DNA of 64,000 nt from an uncultured Lachnospiraceae bacterium (GTDB lineage Bacteria; Bacillota; Clostridia; Lachnospirales; Lachnospiraceae), in assembly GCA_902793995.1 (NCBI GenBank), contig CADBFP010000004.1:1-64000 (forward strand). The letters are read 5' to 3'. Below the pieces are notes generated by a model. That model saw only the letters and a program-made list of their open reading frames with translations. It made no database searches and had not been told where the DNA came from. Of the stretch, positions 21,977 through 30,476 are shown piece after piece (the stretch's first letter is position 1; each line of letters opens with the position of its first letter). Both the position numbers and the translations under genes were made by a program.

Positions 21977-23884
21977 ATGAGTAAGATAGCTCGAATGTAT
22001 AGAATTCTTAAACGATACATCTATATCTTGTTGCTACTTATAGTAACAATGTCTTTGGCTGCGTGCGATGAAAATAGGAGTAATAACAGCCGGTCAGACG
22101 TTATAGAGATCTCGGATTTGCAAATGGCGTTGCTGTGTGATGTTGTTTACAGGGATGAACTTGATACATATTTGGCGAATGGAGAGGCACTGCCTACCGA
22201 TGATGCCCATAGTCTGATTAGAGATGATTATTTGGAAGATATGAGCAATCGGAACCTTCCTGCTGAATTGTCAGGGTTTACCGTTGTGGATTTTGACCAT
22301 GGTGACATCACGGGATTTAGAGCAGCCGCCTTCAAAAAAAATAATAGTATAGTTGTGGTATATTGTGGAACAGAGGACTTTGCTGATATTGTGTCAGATA
22401 TTGGCGTTGCTACTTTTGATTTCTCTTCACAGGACGGCCAAGCAAAACGCTTTGCAGAAGACAATGCTAATAAATATGTGGATTGCAATATTTATGTTGC
22501 CGGATATTCTATGGGGGGCAGATTAGCTTATTTGGGGGCTGAGACAATCGTTGATACTGGGCATGGAGATAAGTTGAGGCGAGTTTGTACCTTCAATGGT
22601 CTCGGCGTAAAAGAAGCATTAGACTTTTCAGACTCAAAACTCAGTAATATTCATGGTCTTGAAACCAAAATGAAGGACACAACAGTAAACCACATCGTAA
22701 ATGGTGATGATATAAGTGATGATTGGATAAAAAACGATTACGGCTTGCTGCATATAGGAAAGCTATTGTATTATGATTGCACAAATCCGAGAGTCAAAGA
22801 TCCAATTAGATTTCTAGGTTTTGAAGTAGACATGACCAGGCACGATCTTTACACGTTCATTGACGTGCTCTCAGAGCATTTAAAAGGTTCAGGGGAAATC
22901 GCTGTCACAGCCGACATCTCCAAAAATGATCCAGCTATCGATTTAAACGATGGGATTATTGTAGTTAGTGCTTCTGTTGGTAGAAATTATTACTATAAAA
23001 GTACAGGCACATATAAGTTCACAACTTTTACGGCACATTTATATAAAATTGATCCTGAAACTGGCAATGTGACGCATATTCGAACTTTTTCGAGCGAAGA
23101 TACTCATAGCTGTTCGGCATACTTGACTGATATCGGAGGATATACGAAGGCTGCTTTGAGAAATTTTAACTCTGATATGACTTTGATGACTGCTTGCGTC
23201 ACGCTTGAGAGTGGGGCAAACCACATTGGATGGATTGACGAGAACGGACAGTTTACTGATGTATCTGCAAGAATTACGACAAAGAGCGATTTTGGTGCGC
23301 TGACAAACCATCAGATACCGCGCTTTTTTGGAGATTATATATACTTTAGGGATTTTACAAACACATCTGCGTCAATTAAGAGAGTTCCGTTGAACACCCT
23401 GACTGCGGATGCTGTTGAGGTTTTATTCGATGACACTAAGTGGAGTAACACTAGCATATACCCTCTCCCTGATGGTACAGTATTAGATGAGTATTCTCCA
23501 TTTGACTATTATGATTCTTCTATGCAGTATCCTGCAAGAGTTCATAATACTTATGATTGGATATCTGCTGATACATGTATCGGAAATGGAAACGGTCGTA
23601 GTGATCCATATACTTTGTATAAATATCATCTTTCAGGAAAGATTGATCTTCTCGAATGGTACAGGGATAAAACAACCTTGATCCCGTCAATTAAGGACCG
23701 TATTAATTGGAACGCAGTGGTTTCACCGGAATGCGATCAAGTTGCGTTTCTTTCTAAACTAACAACAGGAACCGACCAATCCATAAGTATGTTTTTGATA
23801 TCTATAGATGGCGGTGAGCCTGTTAAGGTTCATACGGATTTTTCTTTTAGTGCTAATACCATAGGTTTAATTGATTGGAGATAG
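21977..23884 (+). CDS. Lipoprotein with class-3-lipase-like domain and C-terminal propeller-like region
   Basis: The 635-residue protein starts at ATG 21977, after GGAGGG. A signal peptide ends in the lipobox S-L-A-A-C (Cys near 30). Residues about 40-300 are an alpha/beta-hydrolase region with the nucleophile elbow G-Y-S-M-G-G near 176 and G-T-E-D-F before it, as in class 3 lipases and DUF2974 proteins. Residues about 315-635 contain repeated short strands with G-G, D-D and W motifs (I-D-P-E-T-G, W-I-D-E-N-G, I-S-I-D-G-G-E-P) that suggest a beta-propeller. The substrate is unknown. A terminator follows 20 bases after the stop. Confidence 0.8.
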   Translation: MSKIARMYRILKRYIYILLLLIVTMSLAACDENRSNNSRSDVIEISDLQMALLCDVVYRDELDTYLANGEALPTDDAHSLIRDDYLEDMSNRNLPAELSGFTVVDFDHGDITGFRAAAFKKNNSIVVVYCGTEDFADIVSDIGVATFDFSSQDGQAKRFAEDNANKYVDCNIYVAGYSMGGRLAYLGAETIVDTGHGDKLRRVCTFNGLGVKEALDFSDSKLSNIHGLETKMKDTTVNHIVNGDDISDDWIKNDYGLLHIGKLLYYDCTNPRVKDPIRFLGFEVDMTRHDLYTFIDVLSEHLKGSGEIAVTADISKNDPAIDLNDGIIVVSASVGRNYYYKSTGTYKFTTFTAHLYKIDPETGNVTHIRTFSSEDTHSCSAYLTDIGGYTKAALRNFNSDMTLMTACVTLESGANHIGWIDENGQFTDVSARITTKSDFGALTNHQIPRFFGDYIYFRDFTNTSASIKRVPLNTLTADAVEVLFDDTKWSNTSIYPLPDGTVLDEYSPFDYYDSSMQYPARVHNTYDWISADTCIGNGNGRSDPYTLYKYHLSGKIDLLEWYRDKTTLIPSIKDRINWNAVVSPECDQVAFLSKLTTGTDQSISMFLISIDGGEPVKVHTDFSFSANTIGLIDWR

Positions 23885-23904
23885 TATCTTTCTCAGAATG
23901 CAAA

Positions 23905-23930
23905 GGGGTGCTGACTAGTTCAGCATTTTT
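23905..23930 (+). terminator. Intrinsic terminator after the lipase-like gene
   Basis: TGCTGA (23909-23914) and TCAGCA (23920-23925) flank a 5-base loop and are followed by five T. Confidence 0.75.
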
Positions 23931-23960
23931 GCGTTACTCACACATTATATCCCCGTCGCT

Positions 23961-23994
23961 GCTAATCAAAACTGGACACAGGGTTTTGATTAGC
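23961..23994. repeat. Perfect 12-base inverted repeat
   Basis: GCTAATCAAAAC (23961-23972) and GTTTTGATTAGC (23983-23994) are perfect complements around a 10-base centre that includes TGGACACAGG. No T-run follows. It lies upstream of the sce7726-type gene. It may be an operator or a remnant of an insertion-sequence end; no transposase gene is present. The rest of this 220-base gap holds only a repeated GTTCTGGAG. Confidence 0.6.
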
Positions 23995-24106
23995 CCGTTC
24001 TGGAGGCGTTCTGGAGGTTCTTGAAAATAGTTAAAACAGTTGAAAAGTGCTTGTGGCAGGTGTATATTTTAGAGAAAATGACCAGGTTATTAAGGAAAGG
24101 ATTTTT

Positions 24107-24715
24107 ATGCCGGAACCAAATCCTCCTTTATCCACTCCCATGACGATTCGCGATAAAGATATCCGTGAGCCTCTCTTTGATTTTCTGGAGCGGGAATACG
24201 GAAAAATCCGGATTCTGGAGGAAAAGCCCATCGGACGATCCCGGGCAGATATGCTGATGGTGACGGAAGATGCCCTCTTTGGCATAGAAATCAAGAGCGA
24301 TGCAGACAGTTATGCCCGCCTTTCCCGACAGGCAAGGGATTACAATCTGTATTTTGATTATAATTATGTGGTGGTCGGCACTACCCATGCCCACCACATC
24401 GGTGAGCATGTGCCTGCCTTCTGGGGAATCATCACGGTGGAGCAGGACGAAGAAGACCCTGACCGGCTGGATTTTTATATTTTGCGCCGGCCGGAAAGGA
24501 ATGCCGGCCGAGATATGCTGAGAAAGCTTAGTTTCTTGTGGAGATCGGAATTGTCCCATATCCTGGCTTCGGAAAAGCTGCCCAAATATGTGGGGAAAAG
24601 CAAAAGATATGTGGCCGGAAAAATGAAGGACAAGATAGACGAGGAAAGACTGGACCGTTTGATTTCAGAGGAATTGTTCCAACGGGATTATACGGTTTAC
24701 GGGGAGCAAAAATAA
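24107..24715 (+). CDS. sce7726 family protein (PD-(D/E)XK-like nuclease fold)
   Basis: The start at ATG 24107 has AAGGAAAGG just upstream and gives 202 residues. The N-terminal half carries I-R-E-P-L-F-D-F-L, E-E-K-P-I-G-R-S-R-A-D-M-L and F-G-I-E-I-K-S-D-A-D-S-Y-A-R-L. D and E-x-K have the arrangement of PD-(D/E)XK nucleases and match the sce7726 family. The C-terminal half is basic (K-L-P-K-Y-V-G-K-S-K-R-Y). It could be a restriction-type or repair nuclease. The next gene, a DUF1016 fragment, begins directly after its TAA stop, so the two were probably one operon. Confidence 0.75.
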   Translation: MPEPNPPLSTPMTIRDKDIREPLFDFLEREYGKIRILEEKPIGRSRADMLMVTEDALFGIEIKSDADSYARLSRQARDYNLYFDYNYVVVGTTHAHHIGEHVPAFWGIITVEQDEEDPDRLDFYILRRPERNAGRDMLRKLSFLWRSELSHILASEKLPKYVGKSKRYVAGKMKDKIDEERLDRLISEELFQRDYTVYGEQK

Positions 24716-25052
24716 ATGAATACGAACGCACTGCGTTCGCAATTGACATGGACTCATTATCGCACATTGCTTCGAGTGGAAAACGAAGAGACAAGAAACT
24801 GGTATATTGAGGAGTGCATAAAATCCGGATGGTCGAGCCGACAGTTAGAAGGGCAGATTTCCACCCTGTATTACGACAGACTGCTTGCCAGCCGCAACAA
24901 AGCTCCCGTACTTGCAGAGGCAGAGGCGCTATTGGAGCCTTTTGCGGCAGAGAGATCTATAAAAGATCCATATGTCCTGGATTCTCTGGATCTGAAAAAC
25001 TATCCTGTTTTACGGGAGTCGGATCTGGAACAGGCACTGATAGACAAATTGA
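24716..25052 (+). pseudogene. DUF1016 (YhcG-like) nuclease, N-terminal fragment only
   Basis: About 112 residues match the N-terminal DUF1016 domain: L-T-W-T-H-Y-R-T-L-L, N-W-Y-I-E-E-C, W-S-S-R-Q-L-E-G-Q-I, Y-D-R-L-L-A-S, D-P-Y-V-L-D-S-L-D-L-K, and E-x-D-L-E-Q-A-L-I-D-K-L. The family normally continues into a PD-(D/E)XK nuclease domain of about 150 residues. Here similarity stops near 25052 and the frame continues to 25288, antisense to a DUF3846 gene, giving nonsense. The C-terminal catalytic part is therefore lost. The start codon follows the sce7726 stop without a gap. Confidence 0.75.
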
Positions 25053-25416
25053 TTCCCTGCTCTGTACGGACAAAGTTCTCGGGAAGCTCGAATTGTTTCC
25101 GGTACTTTTCCGCTTGCTCATCGCTTAGGGATCCGAAGTTTTCCCCGCTGCAGTCGCAGATGAAAAAGGGACCGAAAATGATGCCTATCAGCTTCCCGTC
25201 CTCGTCGTACACAGCCCGGTTGGGCCGCATACCGTTAGACTTTCCTTCCTCGTTGACCACCAGACAAACCTCCTCTTCGAAGGGGTAGAAGGGCTCGATC
25301 AGTCCGCCTCCCACCGCCCGCTGCAGATCCTCCAGCCCGCTCCCAATCTCCGTGATCCGGGAGGTCCTGCCGGGCGCGCAGTAGACCACCCGGATGGTTT
25401 CTTTTTCGTTATGCAT
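25000..25416 (-). CDS. DUF3846 domain protein, C-terminal tail altered by rearrangement
   Basis: The product reads I-R-V-V-Y-C-A-P-G, G-L-E-D-L-Q-R-A-V-G-G-G-L-I-E-P, R-A-V-Y-D-E-D-G-K-L-I-G-I-I-F-G-P-F-F-I-C and S-L-S-D-E-Q-A, all typical of DUF3846, a family common on plasmids and conjugative elements. GAGGAGG precedes the ATG at 25416. After about residue 115 the frame runs into the antisense of the DUF1016 fragment, so the last 20 or so residues are foreign. The core domain looks complete. Function is unknown. Confidence 0.7.
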   Translation of the reverse strand: MHNEKETIRVVYCAPGRTSRITEIGSGLEDLQRAVGGGLIEPFYPFEEEVCLVVNEEGKSNGMRPNRAVYDEDGKLIGIIFGPFFICDCSGENFGSLSDEQAEKYRKQFELPENFVRTEQGINLSISACSRSDSRKTG

Positions 25417-25443
25417 CGTTTACCTCCTCTCGTTTTTGGTAAC

Positions 25444-25470
25444 AAAAAACCGCCAGATCACTCTGACGGC
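25444..25470 (-). terminator. Intrinsic terminator of the AbiE-like operon
   Basis: CCGCCAGA (25450-25457) and TCTGACGG (25462-25469) pair with one G-T wobble around a 4-base loop. On the minus strand the stem is followed by six T. It lies between the AbiEii-like gene and the DUF3846 gene. Confidence 0.8.
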
Positions 25471-25532
25471 TTTTCCTGTTTTGGTATAATTCAGTTGTAA
25501 AGCATCAGTTTTTGCAGAATGCTTCCTTGTTC

Positions 25533-26306
25533 TTAAGTCAGAGCCTGTTGCTCCGTGACATGATAGATTTGCCTGTAAGCATCCAGGATCTCTTCTTTTG
25601 TCACCGGAAGCCCGATGGTCTTCGTTGTAAAGGAACTGTGTTGCATTTCCCTGATGAATACTTGTATATCGTCATACACTTCCTTAGGCACAGCAACTAT
25701 TTCATCATCGCCGAAAAGGCTAAACAGACGAAACACATCCAGCCTGTGCTTCCGCAGATCACGTTCATTTACATGGATTCCCTGGGACTTTTTCTCTGTC
25801 AGATCCAGCCAGGCTTTCATCTTCATAGGCACAAGATGCTGTGCATCGGCTACAGATATCTCATCAGCCACCTTTTGTCCTGCCAAAAGAAACTCATAGT
25901 AGGACTTGTTCAGCAAAATCGCAGAAAGGCTTGAAACCTCATCGTCGATATGCAGAGGCACCAGATGCCCGGAGTAGGAAAAGCGCACCTTGCTTTCCGG
26001 TCTGGCAAACAACTCGATCATTTCCGGGAAGCCAGGGGCTTTTGGATTAACAAATCGATAGAACTCAGGCTTTCCACTGCTCCTTTTCCGGGCCTCATAA
26101 CCGCCCTCTTCAATAAAACTCCAGAAGGCTTTGGCAAATTCCGTGGTGAGAGCCTCAACAATGAGAACCATATCTATGTCCCTGGTAGGACGGAAGCTTT
26201 CGCCTGCTTCATCAAAAAGCAGGTCGCAGGCCATTCCTCCAATGAGTATGTACTGATCCTGCCAGGCACGAAATCTTTCTCTAAACACATTGATTCCCTG
26301 TACCAT
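25533..26306 (-). CDS. AbiEii-like nucleotidyltransferase toxin
   Basis: The 257-residue protein has the nucleotidyltransferase features of type IV toxins: I-L-I-G-G-M-A near residue 22, then T-R-D-I-D-M-V-L near 42 with the D-x-D metal pair, then a basic region and a helical C-terminal half with D-L-R-K-H-R-L-D-V-F. Toxins of this kind transfer nucleotides to tRNA or other targets. Its ATG overlaps the stop of the upstream gene (TGATG), as usual for antitoxin-toxin pairs. A terminator lies about 60 bases downstream. Family assignment rests on motif and context. Confidence 0.75.
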   Translation of the reverse strand: MVQGINVFRERFRAWQDQYILIGGMACDLLFDEAGESFRPTRDIDMVLIVEALTTEFAKAFWSFIEEGGYEARKRSSGKPEFYRFVNPKAPGFPEMIELFARPESKVRFSYSGHLVPLHIDDEVSSLSAILLNKSYYEFLLAGQKVADEISVADAQHLVPMKMKAWLDLTEKKSQGIHVNERDLRKHRLDVFRLFSLFGDDEIVAVPKEVYDDIQVFIREMQHSSFTTKTIGLPVTKEEILDAYRQIYHVTEQQALT

Positions 26307-27289
26307 CAGTAATCTCCTCCTTCATTGATTCCAAGCTTTTCCCGCAGTTCGTCCAGTTCCTTCTGCACCCGCTCATCTGCCTCGTCATCCAGACACAGCA
26401 GAAGTGAGGCATCATCCACACGGGATGTTTCGGACAACAGGAAAGGATCATACTTCCAAACCTCTATAATCTCGCCTCCGAAGTCCCGGAATGTTTGCTC
26501 ATCGATGATGATATCACTTTGCAGCAGTTTTGCGTTCTCTTTACTGACCGCATATCCGGCGTCTGTGGGAAGAGTGGCCAGCATGGAACCATCCGCAAGA
26601 GCTTTAATGCCGCTCAGTTTATAGGGGATGTCTGTCGGAAGCGATTTGACATACACCCGTTTTAGAACGGGAGAACCCATGACGGACATAGCATCTCTCA
26701 AGGATTCGCTTTTTTCACCTGCCAGGGACAACAGGTGGGAAGTACCTTCCTCTTTGAGTGATATGAGCCCGGAAGCGTTAAGCAATTGAACGGCCCTTGA
26801 GCAGGACGGCTTGGTAAGGCCCAGATTTCTTCCAATCTGCGTCTGGTTCAGCATCTGGCAAGCATCAGCATGATAGAACAGATATAAAAATACCAGCTGG
26901 GCGTTGGCACTCATCCGGGAAGATGGTTCCACCGGCGTTTTGATTTTTTCTTCAAAAAAGCTGCCCCAAAAAGGGATGAACAGCTGATTCTGGCCGCCAA
27001 TGAAAGCCACCTCCGATTCGATCAGATTGGCACGCTGCAGGGATGTCATTTTCCTCAGGTACAGCACCACCGGTTCCTGGCACAGCTGCTGAATGCTTGC
27101 CACATGTTTTTTCATGGAGGCAAGATTGCCGCCAACTCTTTCCGGCTCTGCCAGAAGACAGGACTTGCCTCTAAAACTCAGCCGGCTGACCCTGTATCCA
27201 TGACGAATATAAAAGGGGGTTCCAGCGGGGAAGGAATAGGGAGCTTCCTGAACTGCATCTCCGAATATGTTTCGAATGATCTCAAGCAT
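26306..27289 (-). CDS. AbiEi-like antitoxin/regulator with winged helix
   Basis: The 327-residue protein has an N-terminal unknown region, then a MarR-like winged helix at about 128-190 (A-N-A-Q-L-V-F-L-Y-L, L-N-Q-T-Q-I-G-R-N-L-G-L-T-K-P-S, A-V-Q-L-L-N-A-S-G-L-I) and a C-terminal region with D-I-P-Y-K-L-S-G-I-K-A-L. AbiEi antitoxins combine a winged helix and a C-terminal domain and repress their own promoter. Here the promoter carries three TGTTTCA-type half-sites. It is longer than typical AbiEi and has the HTH in the middle, so the assignment is by analogy. GAGGTG lies 7 bases before the ATG. Confidence 0.65.
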   Translation of the reverse strand: MLEIIRNIFGDAVQEAPYSFPAGTPFYIRHGYRVSRLSFRGKSCLLAEPERVGGNLASMKKHVASIQQLCQEPVVLYLRKMTSLQRANLIESEVAFIGGQNQLFIPFWGSFFEEKIKTPVEPSSRMSANAQLVFLYLFYHADACQMLNQTQIGRNLGLTKPSCSRAVQLLNASGLISLKEEGTSHLLSLAGEKSESLRDAMSVMGSPVLKRVYVKSLPTDIPYKLSGIKALADGSMLATLPTDAGYAVSKENAKLLQSDIIIDEQTFRDFGGEIIEVWKYDPFLLSETSRVDDASLLLCLDDEADERVQKELDELREKLGINEGGDY

Positions 27290-27290
27290 C

Positions 27291-27352
27291 TTGTTTCACC
27301 TCTGCACGCATTGTATCATTTGATTTGAAACAAGTCAATAAGATGTGAAACA
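27291..27352 (-). promoter_or_regulatory. Promoter and operator of the AbiE-like pair
   Basis: On the minus strand TTGACT (27333-27338) and TACAAT (27310-27315) are 17 bases apart. TGTTTCA-type half-sites occur at 27291-27299 (TTGTTTCAC on the plus strand), 27324-27334 (inverted, overlapping the -35) and 27345-27352 (inverted). The inverted pair flanks the -10, as expected for an autorepressor. Beyond it, 27366-27446 holds a 26-codon open tail on the minus strand, possibly a gene remnant. Confidence 0.7.
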
Positions 27353-27478
27353 TTGCTTTTTATCCTCAGATTTCGTCTGCAGCAGGATCAGGATCTACCG
27401 CTCCTTCAAGCAACTCTGCATAAGAATTGTCAGATTCGGTCAAATTTCGTCAAAACAAATCAAAAAGATTTTGGCATG

Positions 27479-27515
27479 AAAAAACCTCGGAAATGGCGTA
27501 TTTCCGAGGTTTTTG
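27479..27515 (-). terminator. Terminator of the rplM-rpsI operon
   Basis: A perfect stem ACCTCGGAAAT/ATTTCCGAGGT with a short loop is flanked by A on one side and T on the other, so it works on both strands. It lies 20 bases after rpsI and marks the border between accessory and core-like sequence. Confidence 0.9.
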
Positions 27516-27534
27516 AGTAGTTGCTTGGTCCCGA

Positions 27535-27927
27535 TTAACGCTTCGAGAACTGCGGAGCGCGTCTCGCCGCTTTGAGGCCGTACTTCTTCCGCTCTTTCAT
27601 TCTCGGGTCGCGGGTCAGGTAGCCGGCCTTCTTTAAGGTGGGACGGAACTCCCCGTCTACCTTCAGCAGGGCCCGGGCGATGCCGTGGCGGATAGCGCCC
27701 GCCTGGCCGGTGAAGCCGCCGCCCTTTACGGTAACCCGCACATCGTACTTATCGGTGGTCTCCGTGGCGGTAAGGGGCTGACGCACCACCACCTTCAGGG
27801 TTTCCAGACCGAAATACTCATCAATATCTCTCTTGTTGACCGTAATCTTGCCGGTGCCGGGGATCAGATATACCCGGGCAATGCTTTTCTTGCGCCGGCC
27901 GGTGCCATAATACTGAGTCGCCATCAT
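27535..27927 (-). CDS. rpsI: 30S ribosomal protein S9
   Basis: The 130-residue protein has all the S9 hallmarks: [14 protein letters not shown] near the start, [21 protein letters not shown] in the centre and the basic tail A-P-Q-F-S-K-R that reaches the ribosomal P-site. Length is normal. AGGAGG is 5 bases from the first of two adjacent ATG codons and 8 from the second, so either may be used. It follows rplM by 10 bases, the standard order in Bacillota. Confidence 0.98.
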   Translation of the reverse strand: MMATQYYGTGRRKKSIARVYLIPGTGKITVNKRDIDEYFGLETLKVVVRQPLTATETTDKYDVRVTVKGGGFTGQAGAIRHGIARALLKVDGEFRPTLKKAGYLTRDPRMKERKKYGLKAARRAPQFSKR

Positions 27928-27937
27928 CTAATCCTCC

Positions 27938-28372
27938 TTAACCCTTGATTTCCAGTATTTCCGGCTGCTGCGCGGCATGGGGATGTTCTGCTCCCGCATA
28001 CACATGCAGCTTCTTGTACATCTGGTTGCCCAGGGCGCCCTTGGGGAGCATGCCCCGCACCGCGTGTTCAATCACCTGGGTGGGCTTCTTGGCCAGCATT
28101 TCCTTCAGGGTGGTGGTCTTCATGCCGCCCACATAACCGCTGTGATGACGGTACAGCTTGTCCGTCAGCTTGTTGCCGGTCACTGTAATCTTTTCTGCAT
28201 TAATGACGATCACATAATCGCCTGTATCCACATGAGGGGTGAACTGGGGCTTGTTTTTTCCCCGCAGCACCGATGCAACCTCCGAAGCCAGCCGGCCCAG
28301 AGTCTTGCCGCTTGCATCAACCAGGTACCACTTACGAGGGGTGGTGTCCGGGTTGGCCATGAATGTATTCAT
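27938..28372 (-). CDS. rplM: 50S ribosomal protein L13
   Basis: The 144-residue product matches L13: [41 protein letters not shown], and [18 protein letters not shown] precedes the ATG at 28372. The promoter is at 28475-28503, leaving a leader of about 95 bases. L13 leaders in Bacillota can be autoregulatory; I cannot confirm the known fold here by eye. Confidence 0.98.
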   Translation of the reverse strand: MNTFMANPDTTPRKWYLVDASGKTLGRLASEVASVLRGKNKPQFTPHVDTGDYVIVINAEKITVTGNKLTDKLYRHHSGYVGGMKTTTLKEMLAKKPTQVIEHAVRGMLPKGALGNQMYKKLHVYAGAEHPHAAQQPEILEIKG

Positions 28373-28474
28373 GGGTTTGCCTCCTTATAATCCAGCATTT
28401 TCAACGTATTTTCGGCTTTTTTGGCACTGTTGCCGGGGCAGGGAAACAGAGCTCCTTTTGAGCCGTGCCTTGGC

Positions 28475-28503
28475 ATTATAGGACAGATGATCAGGCTTGT
28501 CAA
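28475..28503 (-). promoter_or_regulatory. Consensus sigma-A promoter of rplM-rpsI
   Basis: TTGACA (28498-28503) and TATAAT (28475-28480) on the minus strand are separated by exactly 17 bases, a full consensus promoter. Confidence 0.92.
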
Positions 28504-28551
28504 CGATTTTTTCGATTTGGCCGGATTTTTCACCGAAAATTCAGTTTTTCC

Positions 28552-28580
28552 TTGTCAGAGGGTGGGCTTGGTGCTATATT
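28552..28580 (+). promoter_or_regulatory. Sigma-A promoter of the RDD/sugar ABC genes
   Basis: TTGTCA (28552-28557) and TATATT (28575-28580) are separated by 17 bases. It diverges from the rplM promoter. Confidence 0.8.
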
Positions 28581-28612
28581 GTAAAAGGATATCAAAAGGG
28601 AAGGGAGAGACC

Positions 28613-29374
28613 ATGGATTCAGGTCTTCAGAAAGCTAACGGTTCGAAGCGCATAGCCGCATTCCTTTTTGATGTCATCCTGCTGAGCATTCTGGCCGTGG
28701 GAATCGGCTACCTTTTTTCCCTGGTAAGCGGATACCAGAACCACTCCCGGGGCTTTGACGAAGCCATGATTCGTTATGAACAGGAATACGGGGTTCAGTT
28801 CCGCATCACGGAGGAGACCTACCAGGCCATGACGGCGGAGCAGAAAGCCCAATACGACAATGCGTATGAGGCCTTCACAAGGGATGAATCCGCCATGGAG
28901 CATTACCGGAAGATGATGAATCTGATTTTGCTGATGGTGACATTTTCCCTGCTGGGGGCCTATTTGATTCTGGAATTTGCCCTGCCTTTAAAACTGGGCC
29001 ATGGCCGAACCCTGGGGAAGAAGATTTTCGGCCTGGCGGTGATGGATGTGGAAAGCGTTCGGATCCGGCCCGCTGCCCTGTTTGCCCGGACGGTGCTGGG
29101 AAAATTCGCCGTGGAGACCATGGTGCCGGCCTATGTCATCACTATGATATTCTTCGGCATGGCCGGATTGATGGGGACCTTGCTGCTGCTGGGTCTTTTG
29201 GTGATGCAGATTGTGATATATTTTACCAGCAGAACCCGCGCGCTGCTGCATGATAAAATCGCCTCCACCGTGGTGGTGGATTATGCTTCCCAGATGATTT
29301 ACGAAACACGGGAGGAGATGCTGGCGGCAAAGAAGCGGGCGGCAGCGGAGAAAGCCAAGCAGGAGGAGTGGTAA
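28613..29374 (+). CDS. RDD family membrane protein
   Basis: The start at ATG 28613 follows GGGAGAG and gives 253 residues. The N-terminal S-K-R-I-A-A-F-L-F-D (the Arg-Asp-Asp signature in R-x5-D form), a second segment with G-R-T-L-G-K-K-I-F-G, and four hydrophobic helices are typical of RDD proteins. A hydrophilic loop of about 70 residues separates helices 1 and 2. The C-terminus is charged (A-A-K-K-R-A-A-A-E-K). RDD proteins have poorly known transport roles. The sugar ABC ATPase begins one base after its stop, so they share a transcript. Confidence 0.85.
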   Translation: MDSGLQKANGSKRIAAFLFDVILLSILAVGIGYLFSLVSGYQNHSRGFDEAMIRYEQEYGVQFRITEETYQAMTAEQKAQYDNAYEAFTRDESAMEHYRKMMNLILLMVTFSLLGAYLILEFALPLKLGHGRTLGKKIFGLAVMDVESVRIRPAALFARTVLGKFAVETMVPAYVITMIFFGMAGLMGTLLLLGLLVMQIVIYFTSRTRALLHDKIASTVVVDYASQMIYETREEMLAAKKRAAAEKAKQEEW

Positions 29375-29375
29375 T

Positions 29376-30473
29376 ATGAAAGTGGTACTGGACAAACTGA
29401 CCAAAATCTTCCCCAACCGGGTGAAGGGCGGCGAGGATGTAGTGGCTGTCAACGATTTCACCTTTGAAATCCCGGATGGCAAACTGGTGGGGCTGCTGGG
29501 GCCTTCCGGCTGCGGAAAAAGCACCACCCTGTATATGATTTGCGGACTGCAGAAGCCCTCCGGGGGCAAAATCTTCTTCGGGGACGAAGATGTGACGGAC
29601 CTTTCTCCGGAACACCGGGGGGTGGGCCTGGTTTTCCAGAATTACGCCCTTTATCCCCATATGACGGTAAAGCAGAATATCCTGTATCCCCTGCAGAACC
29701 TGAAGGGAGCAGATAAGCTCAGCAAAGAGGAGATGCTAAAGCGGGCCGTGGACGCCGCCAGGCTGGTGCAGATCGATTCGCTCCTGGACCGGAAACCCTC
29801 GGAGCTTTCCGGCGGCCAGCAGCAGCGGGTGGCCATTGCCCGGGCCCTGGTGAAAATGCCCCGGGTACTGCTTTTGGACGAGCCTCTGTCCAATCTGGAT
29901 GCCAGACTGCGCCTCCAGACAAGAGAGGAAATCCGCCGGATCCAGCAGGAAACCGGCATTACCACCATTTTCGTCACCCACGACCAGGACGAGGCCATGA
30001 GCATCTCCGACGTGATTGTGGTGATGAAGAAGGGGGTGGTGCAGCAGGTGGATCAGCCCCAGAAGGTATATGATGATCCCGCCAATCTCTTCGTGGCCAA
30101 GTTCCTGGGGACGCCCCCCATCAATGTGTTAAACGGCGAGGTGAAGGGCGGCATGCTTTATATAGGAGAGGATGCGGTGATGCCCGTGCCCAAGGCCCCG
30201 GAGGGCAAGGTGACGGTGGGCATCCGGCCGGAAGGCTTTGTGCTGGACGAAAACGGCCCCTTCTGCTGCCGCTTAAGCGGGGTGGAAGTCATGGGCCGGG
30301 ATGTGAGCGTTCTGGCCACCCACGAGGCCTCCGCCAACCCGGTGGTCCGGGCGATTATCAGCGCGGAAAGCAAGATTGACGAACAGGCGGAAACCATCCG
30401 CTATTCCTTGAAGCCCCGCAAGCTTTTCCTCTTCCATCCGGAAACGGAAGAGCGGATCCGTTACGAGGACTAA
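29376..30473 (+). CDS. Carbohydrate ABC importer ATPase (MalK/UgpC/MsmX type)
   Basis: The 365-residue protein has a complete nucleotide-binding domain: Walker A G-P-S-G-C-G-K-S, Q-loop in V-F-Q-N-Y-A-L-Y-P-H, signature L-S-G-G-Q-Q-Q-R, Walker B L-L-L-D-E-P and switch His in F-V-T-H-D. The C-terminal 120 residues form the TOBE/OB regulatory domain of CUT1 importers. Permeases and a binding protein of the same type follow at once. It drives uptake of an unidentified sugar or oligosaccharide. Confidence 0.92.
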   Translation: MKVVLDKLTKIFPNRVKGGEDVVAVNDFTFEIPDGKLVGLLGPSGCGKSTTLYMICGLQKPSGGKIFFGDEDVTDLSPEHRGVGLVFQNYALYPHMTVKQNILYPLQNLKGADKLSKEEMLKRAVDAARLVQIDSLLDRKPSELSGGQQQRVAIARALVKMPRVLLLDEPLSNLDARLRLQTREEIRRIQQETGITTIFVTHDQDEAMSISDVIVVMKKGVVQQVDQPQKVYDDPANLFVAKFLGTPPINVLNGEVKGGMLYIGEDAVMPVPKAPEGKVTVGIRPEGFVLDENGPFCCRLSGVEVMGRDVSVLATHEASANPVVRAIISAESKIDEQAETIRYSLKPRKLFLFHPETEERIRYED

Positions 30474-30476
30474 GCC

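Noticed and set aside
25470..25500. Plus-strand TATAAT near 25485 as promoter
   Set aside because: No plus-strand gene follows it, and the -35 match is poor.
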